Assembly (NCBI GenBank): GCA_947478535.1
Contig: CANJXD010000395.1
Coordinates: 1-5,592, forward strand
Reading direction: 5' to 3'
Length of the DNA: 5,592 nucleotides
Origin: Acetobacteraceae bacterium
GTDB taxonomy: Bacteria > Pseudomonadota > Alphaproteobacteria > Acetobacterales > Acetobacteraceae
A program made the translations under genes and the position numbers. The number at the start of each line of letters is the position of its first letter. Positions within the stretch are counted from its first letter, which is position 1. Positions 1 to 5,592 of this stretch are shown in pieces. The notes below the pieces were generated by a model, which was not told where the DNA came from, did no database searches, and saw nothing but the letters and a program-made list of their open reading frames with translations.

Positions 1-1
1 G

Positions 2-733
2 GCCCCGGCTGCGGCGCTGGAACTTTCGGTGATCGGGCCAGAGGGGGGGGCGCTCTCGGCGGGGGCGCTGACGGCCGAGCCCGACAATCTCGTGCTGCGC
101 GCGGCGCGCGCGCTGGCGGCGGCGGCGGGCGTGCAGGCGTGGGGGGCGATCACGCTCGACAAGCGGTTGCCGGTCGCCTCCGGCATCGGCGGTGGCTCGG
201 CCGATGCGGCGGCGGCCTTGCGGGCGCTGGATGCGCTGTGGGGCACGCGGCTTGGCAATACGGCGCTGCGCGGCATCGCGGCAGGGCTGGGCGCCGATGT
301 GCCGGTCTGCGTCGAGAGTGCGCCGGCGCGGATGCGGGGGGTGGGGGAGATGCTGGACGCGGTGCCGCCCTTGCCCGGCTTCGGCCTGCTGCTGGCCAAT
401 CCGCGCGCCGCGCTGGCGACGCCTTCGGTGTTCAAGGCGCGCCGCCCGGGATTTTCCGAGGAAGCCACCTATCCCGCGGGCTGGGCCGATGCGGCCGCGC
501 TGGCGGATTGGCTGCGCCCGCTGGGCAATGACCTGCAGGCGGCGGCGATCGGGCTTTGCCCGCCGGTGGCGGAGGTGCTGGCCGCGATCGACGCGCAACC
601 GGGCTGCCTGCTGGCGCGGATGAGCGGGTCCGGCGCCACCTGCTTCGGAGTCTTCGCGACGCCGGCCGAAGCGGCGGTGGCGGCGGCTGCGCTGCCCAAG
701 GCCTGGTGGCGCTGGGGGGGCGCTACCGCTTGA
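2..733 (+). CDS. ispE: 4-diphosphocytidyl-2-C-methyl-D-erythritol kinase, 5' end cut by window edge
   Basis: Cytoplasmic GHMP-family kinase of the non-mevalonate (MEP) isoprenoid pathway. It phosphorylates the 2-hydroxyl of CDP-methylerythritol using ATP. The reading frame is open from the first complete codon at base 2, giving 243 visible residues; the family is usually about 280-300, so some 40-55 N-terminal residues lie outside the window, including the catalytic Lys segment. Visible diagnostics are the glycine-rich ATP loop LPVASGIGGGSADAA (about 167-211), the GLGADVP segment whose Asp (codon 296-298) matches the catalytic Asp141 of E. coli IspE, and the C-terminal MSGSGATCFG motif (about 620-649). 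A GTG at 29 is an internal Val codon, because family-like sequence continues upstream of it. The last 11 bases overlap the 3' end of the convergent aminotransferase gene. The family assignment is secure; only the true start is unseen. Confidence 0.95.
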   Translation, partial: APAAALELSVIGPEGGALSAGALTAEPDNLVLRAARALAAAAGVQAWGAITLDKRLPVASGIGGGSADAAAALRALDALWGTRLGNTALRGIAAGLGADVPVCVESAPARMRGVGEMLDAVPPLPGFGLLLANPRAALATPSVFKARRPGFSEEATYPAGWADAAALADWLRPLGNDLQAAAIGLCPPVAEVLAAIDAQPGCLLARMSGSGATCFGVFATPAEAAVAAAALPKAWWRWGGATA

Positions 734-1892
734 GCCAGGCCCGCAGGCGCTCCGGCGCCTGGATGACCTGGGATTCGACGCCGCAATAGCTCAGGCGGAG
801 AAAGTGGCTGCCTCGGTCGCGGTCGAAATCCACCCCCGCCGAGGCGGCGATCCCCGCGCCTTCCAGCATGCGGGCGCAGAAATCCAGGCTGTCATTCGTC
901 AGGTGCCCGACATCGCACCAGAGGTAAAAGGCGCCATCCGCCGCGGCGATGCGGTCGAGACCCGCGAGCGGCAGGCCTTCCAGCAAGCCAGCGCGGGCGC
1001 GGGCATAGCCGGCCTTGTTCGCCTCCAGCTCCTCCGTGCAGTCGAAGGCGGCCTCGGCGGCGATCTGGGCGATGTGGGGGGCGCTGATGAACAGGTTCTG
1101 CGCCAGGCATTCGACCGGGCGGACCAGATCCTCCGGCAGCACGAGCCAGCCGATGCGCCAGCCCGTCATCGAAAAATACTTGGAGAAGCTGTTCACCACC
1201 ACGGCGCTGGGGCTGGACGCGATGGCGGTGCTCTCGGCGACGGTGCCGTAGGACAGACCGTGATAGATCTCATCGGACACCAGCCGCACGCCCTTGGCGT
1301 GGCACCAGCGGGCAATGGCTGAAAGCTCCTCCGGCGACAGCATCGTGCCGGCGGGGTTGCAGGGGCTGGCGATGATCAGCCCATCCGGCAGCGGGTCGAG
1401 CTTTTCCAGCATCGCCAGCGTCGGCTGGAAGCGCGTTGTGGCATCGCAGGGCAGCAGCACGGGGCGCATGCCGAGCGCCGTCAGGATATTGGCGTAGGGC
1501 GGGTAGAAGGGCGCGGCCATGGCCACGCGGTCCCCGGCATCGAAGGCGGCGAGGAAGGCCAGGGGGAACCCGCCGGAAGCACCCACCGTCACCGCGATGC
1601 GGTGGGCGGGGATGCTGACGCCGTATTTTGCAAGATAGTGCCCGGCGATGCGGGCACGGAGCGAGGCGAGGCCGAAGGCTTCCGTATAGCCCATCGGCGC
1701 GCCGGCCTGGAGCGCGCGTATAGCGGCTTCCGCCGCGCCACGGGGCGCGCCGGTGCCGGGCTGGCCGACTTCCATCCGCAGGATGCCGGGCGCGCCGGGG
1801 GGCAGGCTGGCGGCGCGGGCATTGGCGGCGGCGATGACATCCATCACCAGGAAGGGCGGGGCCTCCGCGCCCTTCCCGATCTTGAGGGCCAT
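723..1892 (-). CDS. PLP-dependent class I/II aminotransferase
   Basis: Fold-type I pyridoxal-phosphate enzyme of 389 residues, the normal full length for the aspartate/aromatic aminotransferase superfamily, with no signal peptide and so presumably cytoplasmic. The N-terminal GQPGTGAP stretch (43-50) corresponds to the usual substrate-loop motif. Tyr69 lies in the YTEAFGLASLR motif and GASGGF (104-109) is the phosphate-binding turn. SPCNPAG (176-182) carries the cofactor-binding Asn179, and SDEIYHGL carries Asp207 and Tyr210. NSFSKYFSMTGWRIGW (234-249) carries the Schiff-base Lys238 and phosphate-binding Arg246. Arg366 in FLRLSY is the substrate-carboxylate arginine, so the active site looks complete. 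The start at 1892 lies 7 bp after the stop of the upstream GGT-like gene, implying one transcript and probably translational coupling; AGGA sits 11 bases upstream. Substrate cannot be told from sequence alone. The 3' end overlaps ispE tail-to-tail by 11 bp. Confidence 0.93.
   Translation of the reverse strand: MALKIGKGAEAPPFLVMDVIAAANARAASLPPGAPGILRMEVGQPGTGAPRGAAEAAIRALQAGAPMGYTEAFGLASLRARIAGHYLAKYGVSIPAHRIAVTVGASGGFPLAFLAAFDAGDRVAMAAPFYPPYANILTALGMRPVLLPCDATTRFQPTLAMLEKLDPLPDGLIIASPCNPAGTMLSPEELSAIARWCHAKGVRLVSDEIYHGLSYGTVAESTAIASSPSAVVVNSFSKYFSMTGWRIGWLVLPEDLVRPVECLAQNLFISAPHIAQIAAEAAFDCTEELEANKAGYARARAGLLEGLPLAGLDRIAAADGAFYLWCDVGHLTNDSLDFCARMLEGAGIAASAGVDFDRDRGSHFLRLSYCGVESQVIQAPERLRAWLKR
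744..761 (+). terminator. Possible ispE transcription terminator: 7-bp hairpin with UNCG-type loop
   Basis: CAGGCGC (744-750) and GCGCCTG (755-761) are perfect reverse complements around a TCCG loop. On the plus strand this gives a C(UCCG)G tetraloop of the extra-stable UNCG class. The hairpin begins 10 bases after the ispE stop, where a terminator would be expected. No U-tract follows, so intrinsic termination is uncertain. The site lies inside the last 13 codons of the convergent aminotransferase gene; on that strand the loop is CGGA, which is not a special tetraloop. Confidence 0.35.
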
Positions 1893-1909
1893 GGCAGGTT
1901 CAGTCCTGC
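1893..1909 (-). promoter_or_regulatory. GGT-like/aminotransferase junction: ribosome binding site in a small hairpin
   Basis: Read on the minus strand, GCAGG-ACTGAA-CCTGC forms a 5-bp stem. It contains AGGA (the only Shine-Dalgarno-like bases, 11 nt before the aminotransferase ATG) in the 5' arm and the TGA stop of the GGT-like gene (1900-1902) in the loop. A ribosome finishing the upstream gene would melt this stem, so translational coupling is plausible. The stem is short and could be chance. Confidence 0.3.
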
Positions 1910-3318
1910 GCGCCGAGGGCGAGCCCGGCGCCGCGCGGGTCTGTAGCTAACTGGCAGCTATTCGCGTCCCCCGGCAGGTAGCGCATGCACTGGAACAGCT
2001 GGGCGCGGCCGGGGTTCGGAACGCTGGCGAAGGCGGCCTCGAGGCCGTTACCGCGCAGCATCGCGGCCATCGGTCCCGCGACAGCCATCGGCGCGCCGTG
2101 CTGGCCGCTACCGGCGGCGGCGGCGCGGAAGGCGCGCAGCGGCGGGTTGTAGGCGATGGCGGCGGAGAGCAGCGCCGGGCGCACCAGGCCGATCCCGGGT
2201 GCCGCGCCAAGCAGCACGCCGGTGCCGGGTGCTACGCGGCCCGTGCCGAACAGGTTGTTCATGCTGAAGGCGCAGGAGACGGCCATGCCATCCCGGTCCA
2301 CCACCACCAGCCCGGTGGAGGCGGGCAGGCTCGGCCAGCCCTGGTCGGCCGGCAATTCCGCTGTCATCAGCGCCATCGGGTCCCCACCCCGGTCGCGCCA
2401 GGCGCGGGCGACGGCGATGCCGCGGATGGCGGCGGCCTCCGGCGAGGCGCCGCTGGCCAGCGCCGTGAAGGCGCCGGCGGCGGCGAGCCCGCCATCGGCC
2501 GGCGGCGGCAGGAAGGCGATGACGTCATTCCCCGCCCGCAGCGACAGCGCCTCGACGATTCGCGGCACGCCGGCGCGGATTTCCGCGGCCGTCAGCCCGC
2601 CCCCCGCAGTGATCGAGGCTTCCGCGATGCGGCGGCCGAGCGCGCCCTGGTGGAGATCCCCCACCCCGCCGGTGCGGATGGCGGCCAGGGTCACGCCGAG
2701 ATCGCCCTGCACGAGGCGTTCGCCGGCCTGCAGGGGCTGCCCGTTCGGACCGGCGAAGATGGCGGCGGCGGCGGGGTCCGCCAGCAGGGGGCCGGCGACC
2801 GGCGCCAGGTCATTCGCCAAGGCGCGACTGACCTCGGTGCCGAGGCGGGCTGCCTGTTCGGCGGGGGCGATCAATTCTTCGAAGCTGCGGCGGCCACCGC
2901 GGGCGTGCAGGGCGAAGAGCCCGCGCGCCAGCATCGGGACGGCGGCCGGGCGGTCCGAACCCGGCGGCACCGATTCGCGCGGGCCGGCGGGAAACAGGAT
3001 CGCCTCCGCCTGGTTGCGCACGGGGTGGAACACGACGCAGGCGCCACCGCCGCCGAGCCCGGCGCGGGAGGGCAGGGTGACGGCGAGCGTCAGGCTCGCG
3101 GCCACCGCGGCATCAGCGGCGCTGCCGCCAGCGGAGAGGACATTGCGCGCCACCAGCGCGGCGCGGGGTTCCTCGGCCGCGACGCCGCCGATGAAGCCGC
3201 GGATGAACCCGGACTCCCCAGGCTGGGCCCTGGAGGATGAGGTTGCGCTGTCGCCGCAGGCGGCCAGGGCCAGCAGCGCCGCCAGGGCGAAGCCGGCGCC
3301 GCCTCGGGTGCTCAACAT
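1900..3318 (-). CDS. Divergent gamma-glutamyltransferase-like lipoprotein (Ntn-hydrolase fold)
   Basis: The product is 472 residues, shorter than typical GGT (about 530-590). The N-terminus is a lipoprotein signal: a hydrophobic stretch (8-20) ending in lipobox LAAC with Cys21. This places the start at 3318, although the frame stays open another 105 codons upstream. Residue +2 after the Cys is Gly, not the inner-membrane retention Asp, so outer-membrane sorting is expected by E. coli rules. GGT scaffold features are a GGSAADAAVAASLTLAVT segment (64-81), GLGGGG (87-92), the small-subunit entry STGLVVVDRDG (334-344), SMNNLFGTG (352-360), PGTGVLL (364-370) and the closing ATDPRGAGLALG (458-469). 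Aligned by eye, the nucleophile Thr391 of E. coli GGT corresponds to Ser334. The residues equivalent to Arg114, Gln430 and Asp433 and the Gly-Gly oxyanion pair do not appear conserved. Family membership is clear; transpeptidase activity is doubtful, and a hydrolase with other specificity or an inactive relative is possible. It is the first gene of an operon with the aminotransferase. Confidence 0.88.
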   Translation of the reverse strand: MLSTRGGAGFALAALLALAACGDSATSSSRAQPGESGFIRGFIGGVAAEEPRAALVARNVLSAGGSAADAAVAASLTLAVTLPSRAGLGGGGACVVFHPVRNQAEAILFPAGPRESVPPGSDRPAAVPMLARGLFALHARGGRRSFEELIAPAEQAARLGTEVSRALANDLAPVAGPLLADPAAAAIFAGPNGQPLQAGERLVQGDLGVTLAAIRTGGVGDLHQGALGRRIAEASITAGGGLTAAEIRAGVPRIVEALSLRAGNDVIAFLPPPADGGLAAAGAFTALASGASPEAAAIRGIAVARAWRDRGGDPMALMTAELPADQGWPSLPASTGLVVVDRDGMAVSCAFSMNNLFGTGRVAPGTGVLLGAAPGIGLVRPALLSAAIAYNPPLRAFRAAAAGSGQHGAPMAVAGPMAAMLRGNGLEAAFASVPNPGRAQLFQCMRYLPGDANSCQLATDPRGAGLALGAQD

Positions 3319-3340
3319 GGGGTGTGCCGGGATGGATGAT
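3312..3340 (+). promoter_or_regulatory. Weak candidate sigma-70-type promoter for the M48/thiol oxidoreductase operon
   Basis: TCAACA (3312-3317; 4 of 6 to TTGACA) and GATGAT (3335-3340; 4 of 6 to TATAAT) are separated by 17 bases. Transcription would start around 3347, leaving a leader of about a dozen bases. The -10 overlaps the left arm of the inverted repeat. Matches this weak are common by chance, and no comparably spaced pair was found for the minus-strand operon, whose promoter must also lie in or near this gap. Confidence 0.2.
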
Positions 3341-3360
3341 CGCGCTAGGCTCTCATCCAT
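3332..3360. repeat. Perfect 8-bp inverted repeat in the divergent promoter gap
   Basis: ATGGATGA (3332-3339) and TCATCCAT (3353-3360) are exact reverse complements separated by 13 bases. They fill most of the 40-bp gap between the divergent GGT-like and M48 genes. The right arm includes the first two bases of the M48 start codon. It could be a dimeric repressor site acting on both operons, or an RNA hairpin in the short leader of the M48 transcript. Only the symmetry is seen; function is inferred. Confidence 0.45.
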
Positions 3361-4765
3361 GCCGCGCAGCCCCCTGGCTTCCTCAACGGTCGCCGTCCCG
3401 AAGCTGGTCGTCATCCTGCTCGTCCTCGCCCTGCTCGCCGCGTTGGTCGTGCCTGGATCCGCCACGGCGCAGTCGGCGGCCACCCGGATCGTCACCATCC
3501 GCGATGCCGAGACGGAAAACCTCATCAGGCGCCTGTCGCACCCGTTGTTCCGCACGGCCGGGGTGGAGCCTTCCCTGGTTCGGACCACGCTGATCCAGAA
3601 CCGCGCCATAAACGCCTTCGTCACCACCGGCAACCGGCTGTTCGTTCATACCGGCCTAATCCAGCAATCCAGCAGCACCTTGGAACTCGCCGGCGTGCTG
3701 GCGCATGAAACCGGCCACATCGCCGGCGGCCACCTGGCGCGGCTGCCGGAGGAGATGCGGGCGGCGATGCTGCGCTCCATCGGTGCCATGCTGCTTGGCG
3801 GCGCGGCGGCGGCGGCCTCCGGCCAATCCGGGGCGCTGGCGGCGGGGATGCTGGGCGGGCAGGCCGCGGCGATGTCCGAATTCTACGCCTTCACCCGGGC
3901 GCAGGAACAATCGGCCGACCAGGCCGGGGTGACCTATCTCGACCGGCTCGGCTGGTCCTCCCGCGGGTTGGAGCGGCTGCTGGAACGGCTGCTGGAGCAG
4001 GAATTGCTCGCCGTCGGGCGGCAGGACCCGTATTTCCGTACCCACCCGCTCTCCCGTGACCGGCTGGAATTCATCCGGGAACACCTGGCGCGGTCCCGCT
4101 TCGCGGATGCGGCGCTGCCGGCGGGGTTCGACCAGGCCTTCGCCATGGTGCGGGCGAAACTGGATGGCTTCATCGACCAGCCCCTGCAGACCATGCGCCG
4201 CTACCCCGAAAGCGATACCTCGGCCCCCGCCCGCTATGCCCGCTGCATCGCGCTGTATCGGTCCGGCCGGATCGCGGAAGCGGTGGTGATCGTCGATGGG
4301 CTGATCGCGGAACAGCCCACCAACGCCTGGCTGCATGAGATGAAGGGCCAGATCCTGTTCGATGGCCATCGGCTGGCCGAGTCGCTGGCACCCAATGCCA
4401 CCGCGGCGCGGTTGGCGCCGGAGGAAGGGCTGATCCGACTCGGCCATGCCCGGGTGCTGATCGAGCTCGGCCAGCCCGCGCAGCTGCGCCAGGCGCTCGG
4501 GGAGCTGGACGCGGCGCTGCGGACGGAACGCGAGAGCGCCTTCGTCTGGCGCCAGATCGCCACGGCGCGGGGCCGGCTTGGCGACATGCCGCTGGCCGAT
4601 CTTGCGCTGGCGGAGGAAGCGATGCTGCTGGGCGATGCGCGGTCCGCCAGCACCCTGGCGACGCGCGCGGAACAGGCGCTGCCGCCGGGGCCGATGCGGC
4701 TGCGCGCGGCCGATCTGCGCAACGCCGCCCTGCCCGAGAACATGCCGCCCCGGCGGAACCAATGA
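3359..4765 (+). CDS. Exported M48-family zinc metalloprotease with TPR-like C-terminus (BepA-like)
   Basis: The product is 468 residues, close to E. coli BepA/YfgC (about 487). The N-terminus has Lys15, a strongly hydrophobic run (16-33) and an ATA|QS cleavage site after about residue 37, so a periplasmic protein is predicted. The peptidase domain contains HETGH (116-120) with two zinc His and catalytic Glu117. EQSAD (183-187) supplies the third ligand Glu183, and an Ala/Gly-rich segment (143-172) lies between them. RTHPLSRDRL (227-236) carries His229, which matches the regulatory histidine of the BepA 'His-switch' loop. Residues from about 288 to 440 form helix-pair repeats with TPR spacing (for example ARYARCIALYRSGRIAEAV). 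BepA-type proteins degrade or help assemble outer-membrane proteins. Only a weak AGG at 3347-3349 precedes the ATG. The same frame stays open upstream antisense to the GGT-like gene, but the signal peptide fixes the start. The thiol oxidoreductase gene follows 8 bp downstream. Confidence 0.93.
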   Translation: MPRSPLASSTVAVPKLVVILLVLALLAALVVPGSATAQSAATRIVTIRDAETENLIRRLSHPLFRTAGVEPSLVRTTLIQNRAINAFVTTGNRLFVHTGLIQQSSSTLELAGVLAHETGHIAGGHLARLPEEMRAAMLRSIGAMLLGGAAAAASGQSGALAAGMLGGQAAAMSEFYAFTRAQEQSADQAGVTYLDRLGWSSRGLERLLERLLEQELLAVGRQDPYFRTHPLSRDRLEFIREHLARSRFADAALPAGFDQAFAMVRAKLDGFIDQPLQTMRRYPESDTSAPARYARCIALYRSGRIAEAVVIVDGLIAEQPTNAWLHEMKGQILFDGHRLAESLAPNATAARLAPEEGLIRLGHARVLIELGQPAQLRQALGELDAALRTERESAFVWRQIATARGRLGDMPLADLALAEEAMLLGDARSASTLATRAEQALPPGPMRLRAADLRNAALPENMPPRRNQ

Positions 4766-4767
4766 GG
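4764..4767 (+). promoter_or_regulatory. Ribosome binding site deciding the oxidoreductase start
   Basis: GAGG overlaps the TGA stop of the M48 gene and lies 6 bases before ATG 4774, the best Shine-Dalgarno spacing near this start. The stretch 4768-4783 is also locally T-rich against a very GC-rich background, typical of a translation initiation region. The competing ATG at 4762 has only a GGCGG-type match at 4752-4756, five bases upstream. Confidence 0.5.
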
Positions 4768-4773
4768 TTTTCG

Positions 4774-5592
4774 ATGTTTCGATTCCCCCCGCGCTGGCGC
4801 GGTCTGCTGGCGGCGCTGGCGCTGGCCACCGGCGTCGGGGCCGGCGCCCTGGCCCCGGCAGAGACCCTGGCACAGACCCTGGCGGCCGATCCCGTCGTGC
4901 CGCAAGCGAGTGGGCCGGCGACGGCCGAGCCCACCTTCAGCCCCTCCCAGCGGGCGGAAATTCTCCGCATTCTGCGGGACGCGCAGCGCGATGACCCCTC
5001 CATCCTGCGGGAGGCCCTGTCCGGGCTGGATGACGCGGATAGGCGGGACCGGGCGGCGGCGCTGCGGGCTTCCATTGCCAGCAACGCGTCGGCGCTGTTC
5101 CAGGATGCGACGGACCCCGCCAAGGGCAATCCGCGCGGCGATGTGACGATCGTCGAGTTCTTCGATGCCCGCTGCGGCTACTGCAAGCAGATGCAGCCGG
5201 CGATGGATGCGCTGCTGCGGCGCGACCCGAATGTGCGGGTGGTGCTGAAGGACCTGCCGATTCTCGGTCCGGCCAGCGTGCTGGCCTCCCGCGCTTTGCT
5301 CGCGGCGCACCGGCAGGGGAAATATGCGCCGCTCTATGATGCGCTGATGACGCTGCGGGGCGATCCCACTGAGGCGGTGCTGCGCCAGCAGGCCGAACGC
5401 GCGGGACTCGACTGGTCCCGGCTTCGGCGGGACATGGAGGACCCGGCCGTGCAGGCGCGCATCGACCGCAACCTGGCGCTGGCGCAAAGCCTCGGCATCG
5501 AGGGCACGCCGGCGTTGGTGGTCGGGGAAACGCTGGTGCCGGGCGCCATCGACCTGCCGGCGCTGGAACGGCTGGTGGCCGAGGCCCGCGCC
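4774..5592 (+). CDS. Exported DsbA/ScsC-like thiol-disulfide oxidoreductase, 3' end cut by window edge
   Basis: The frame runs open to the window edge with 273 residues visible and no stop. An Arg-rich n-region (MFRFPPRWRG) followed by a hydrophobic stretch (11-27) predicts secretion to the periplasm, and a Pro/Ala-rich linker (about 38-56) follows. Residues about 57-115 form a charged helical domain (RAEILRILRDAQRDDPSIL) like the N-terminal oligomerisation domain of ScsC-type proteins. The thioredoxin fold then begins at VTIVEFFDARCGYC, with redox Cys134 and Cys137. The cis-proline loop is GTPALVVG with Pro246. CGYC differs from the CPHC of classical DsbA and is common in ScsC/BdbD-like relatives, so either oxidase or isomerase activity is possible. 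I chose ATG 4774 because GAGG lies 6 bases before it. ATG 4762, which overlaps the upstream stop as ATGA and adds four residues, is the alternative. Little of the C-terminus should be missing. Confidence 0.92.
   Translation, partial: MFRFPPRWRGLLAALALATGVGAGALAPAETLAQTLAADPVVPQASGPATAEPTFSPSQRAEILRILRDAQRDDPSILREALSGLDDADRRDRAAALRASIASNASALFQDATDPAKGNPRGDVTIVEFFDARCGYCKQMQPAMDALLRRDPNVRVVLKDLPILGPASVLASRALLAAHRQGKYAPLYDALMTLRGDPTEAVLRQQAERAGLDWSRLRRDMEDPAVQARIDRNLALAQSLGIEGTPALVVGETLVPGAIDLPALERLVAEARA

Noticed and set aside
43..50. A G8 tract in ispE, with a G7 tract at 714-720, considered as phase-variable slippage sites or sequencing errors
   Set aside because: The ispE frame reads sensibly through both tracts, and runs of this length are expected at this base composition in a housekeeping gene.
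804..1322. A 172-codon plus-strand open frame inside the aminotransferase gene
   Set aside because: It is antisense to a complete, motif-verified aminotransferase, and its translation shows no family features.
2156..3358. An open frame continuing 401 codons upstream of the M48 ATG, making an apparent 869-residue fused protein
   Set aside because: The upstream part is antisense to the GGT-like gene, is Arg/Ala/Pro/Ser-rich low-complexity sequence with no family features, and would bury the M48 signal peptide in the middle of the protein. Such open frames are expected opposite genes with G/C-rich third positions.
3319..3633. A 105-codon N-terminal extension of the GGT-like frame, and an ATG at 3360 that sits head-to-head with the M48 ATG in a CATG
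   Set aside because: The extension is antisense to the M48 N-terminus and would put the lipoprotein signal internally. Starting at 3360 would add 14 residues before a well-formed 20-residue lipoprotein signal and leave no promoter space.
3656..4873. A 405-codon minus-strand open frame opposite the M48 gene
   Set aside because: Its translation is Arg/Gln/Pro-rich with no recognisable motif, while the plus strand encodes a complete M48 protease with all zinc ligands.
4234..5487. A 417-codon minus-strand open frame opposite the M48 end and the oxidoreductase gene
   Set aside because: It has no coherent domain, and the plus strand carries a signal peptide, a CGYC site and a cis-Pro loop in one continuous frame.
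1..5592. A search for insertion sequences, tRNA or rRNA genes, CRISPR repeats, attachment sites or phage genes
   Set aside because: No terminal repeats, regularly spaced repeats, transposase motifs or RNA-gene signatures were seen. Coding covers nearly the whole window.

Overview
This is a very GC-rich (roughly 70% or more by eye), gene-dense piece of bacterial chromosome with strong G/C preference at third codon positions. No mobile element, RNA gene or CRISPR array is visible. The non-mevalonate isoprenoid gene ispE, the secreted quality-control proteins and the coding style fit a high-GC alphaproteobacterium. Acetobacteraceae/Roseomonas-type is my best guess, but it is an inference from protein flavour and gene neighbourhood, not something the sequence proves.

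Layout: (1) 2-733, plus strand: the 3' part of ispE (CDP-methylerythritol kinase), cut by the left window edge. (2) 1900-3318 then 723-1892, minus strand: a two-gene operon of a gamma-glutamyltransferase-like lipoprotein followed after 7 bp by a class I/II PLP aminotransferase. The aminotransferase runs tail-to-tail into ispE, and the two coding regions overlap by 11 bp. A 7-bp hairpin with a TCCG loop lies just after the ispE stop, inside the aminotransferase gene. (3) 3319-3358: a 40-bp divergent gap holding a perfect 8-bp inverted repeat that reaches into the start codon of the next gene. (4) 3359-4765 then 4774-5592 (runs off the right edge), plus strand: an exported BepA-like M48 metalloprotease with a TPR-like tail, followed after 8 bp by an exported DsbA/ScsC-like thiol oxidoreductase with a CGYC active site.

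How the genes fit together: the plus-strand pair looks like an envelope protein-maturation unit, a zinc protease/chaperone with a disulfide enzyme. This matches what is known for E. coli BepA, which assists assembly of the disulfide-bonded outer-membrane protein LptD. The minus-strand pair joins an envelope-anchored Ntn-hydrolase-like protein with a presumably cytoplasmic aminotransferase, possibly a peptide or amino-acid scavenging pair. The most unusual item is the GGT-like protein. It keeps the overall family scaffold, but the usual Thr nucleophile position reads Ser, and most residues that hold the gamma-glutamyl group in E. coli GGT appear to be lost, so it is unlikely to be an ordinary glutathione gamma-glutamyltransferase. 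Apart from that protein the region looks like ordinary core chromosome.
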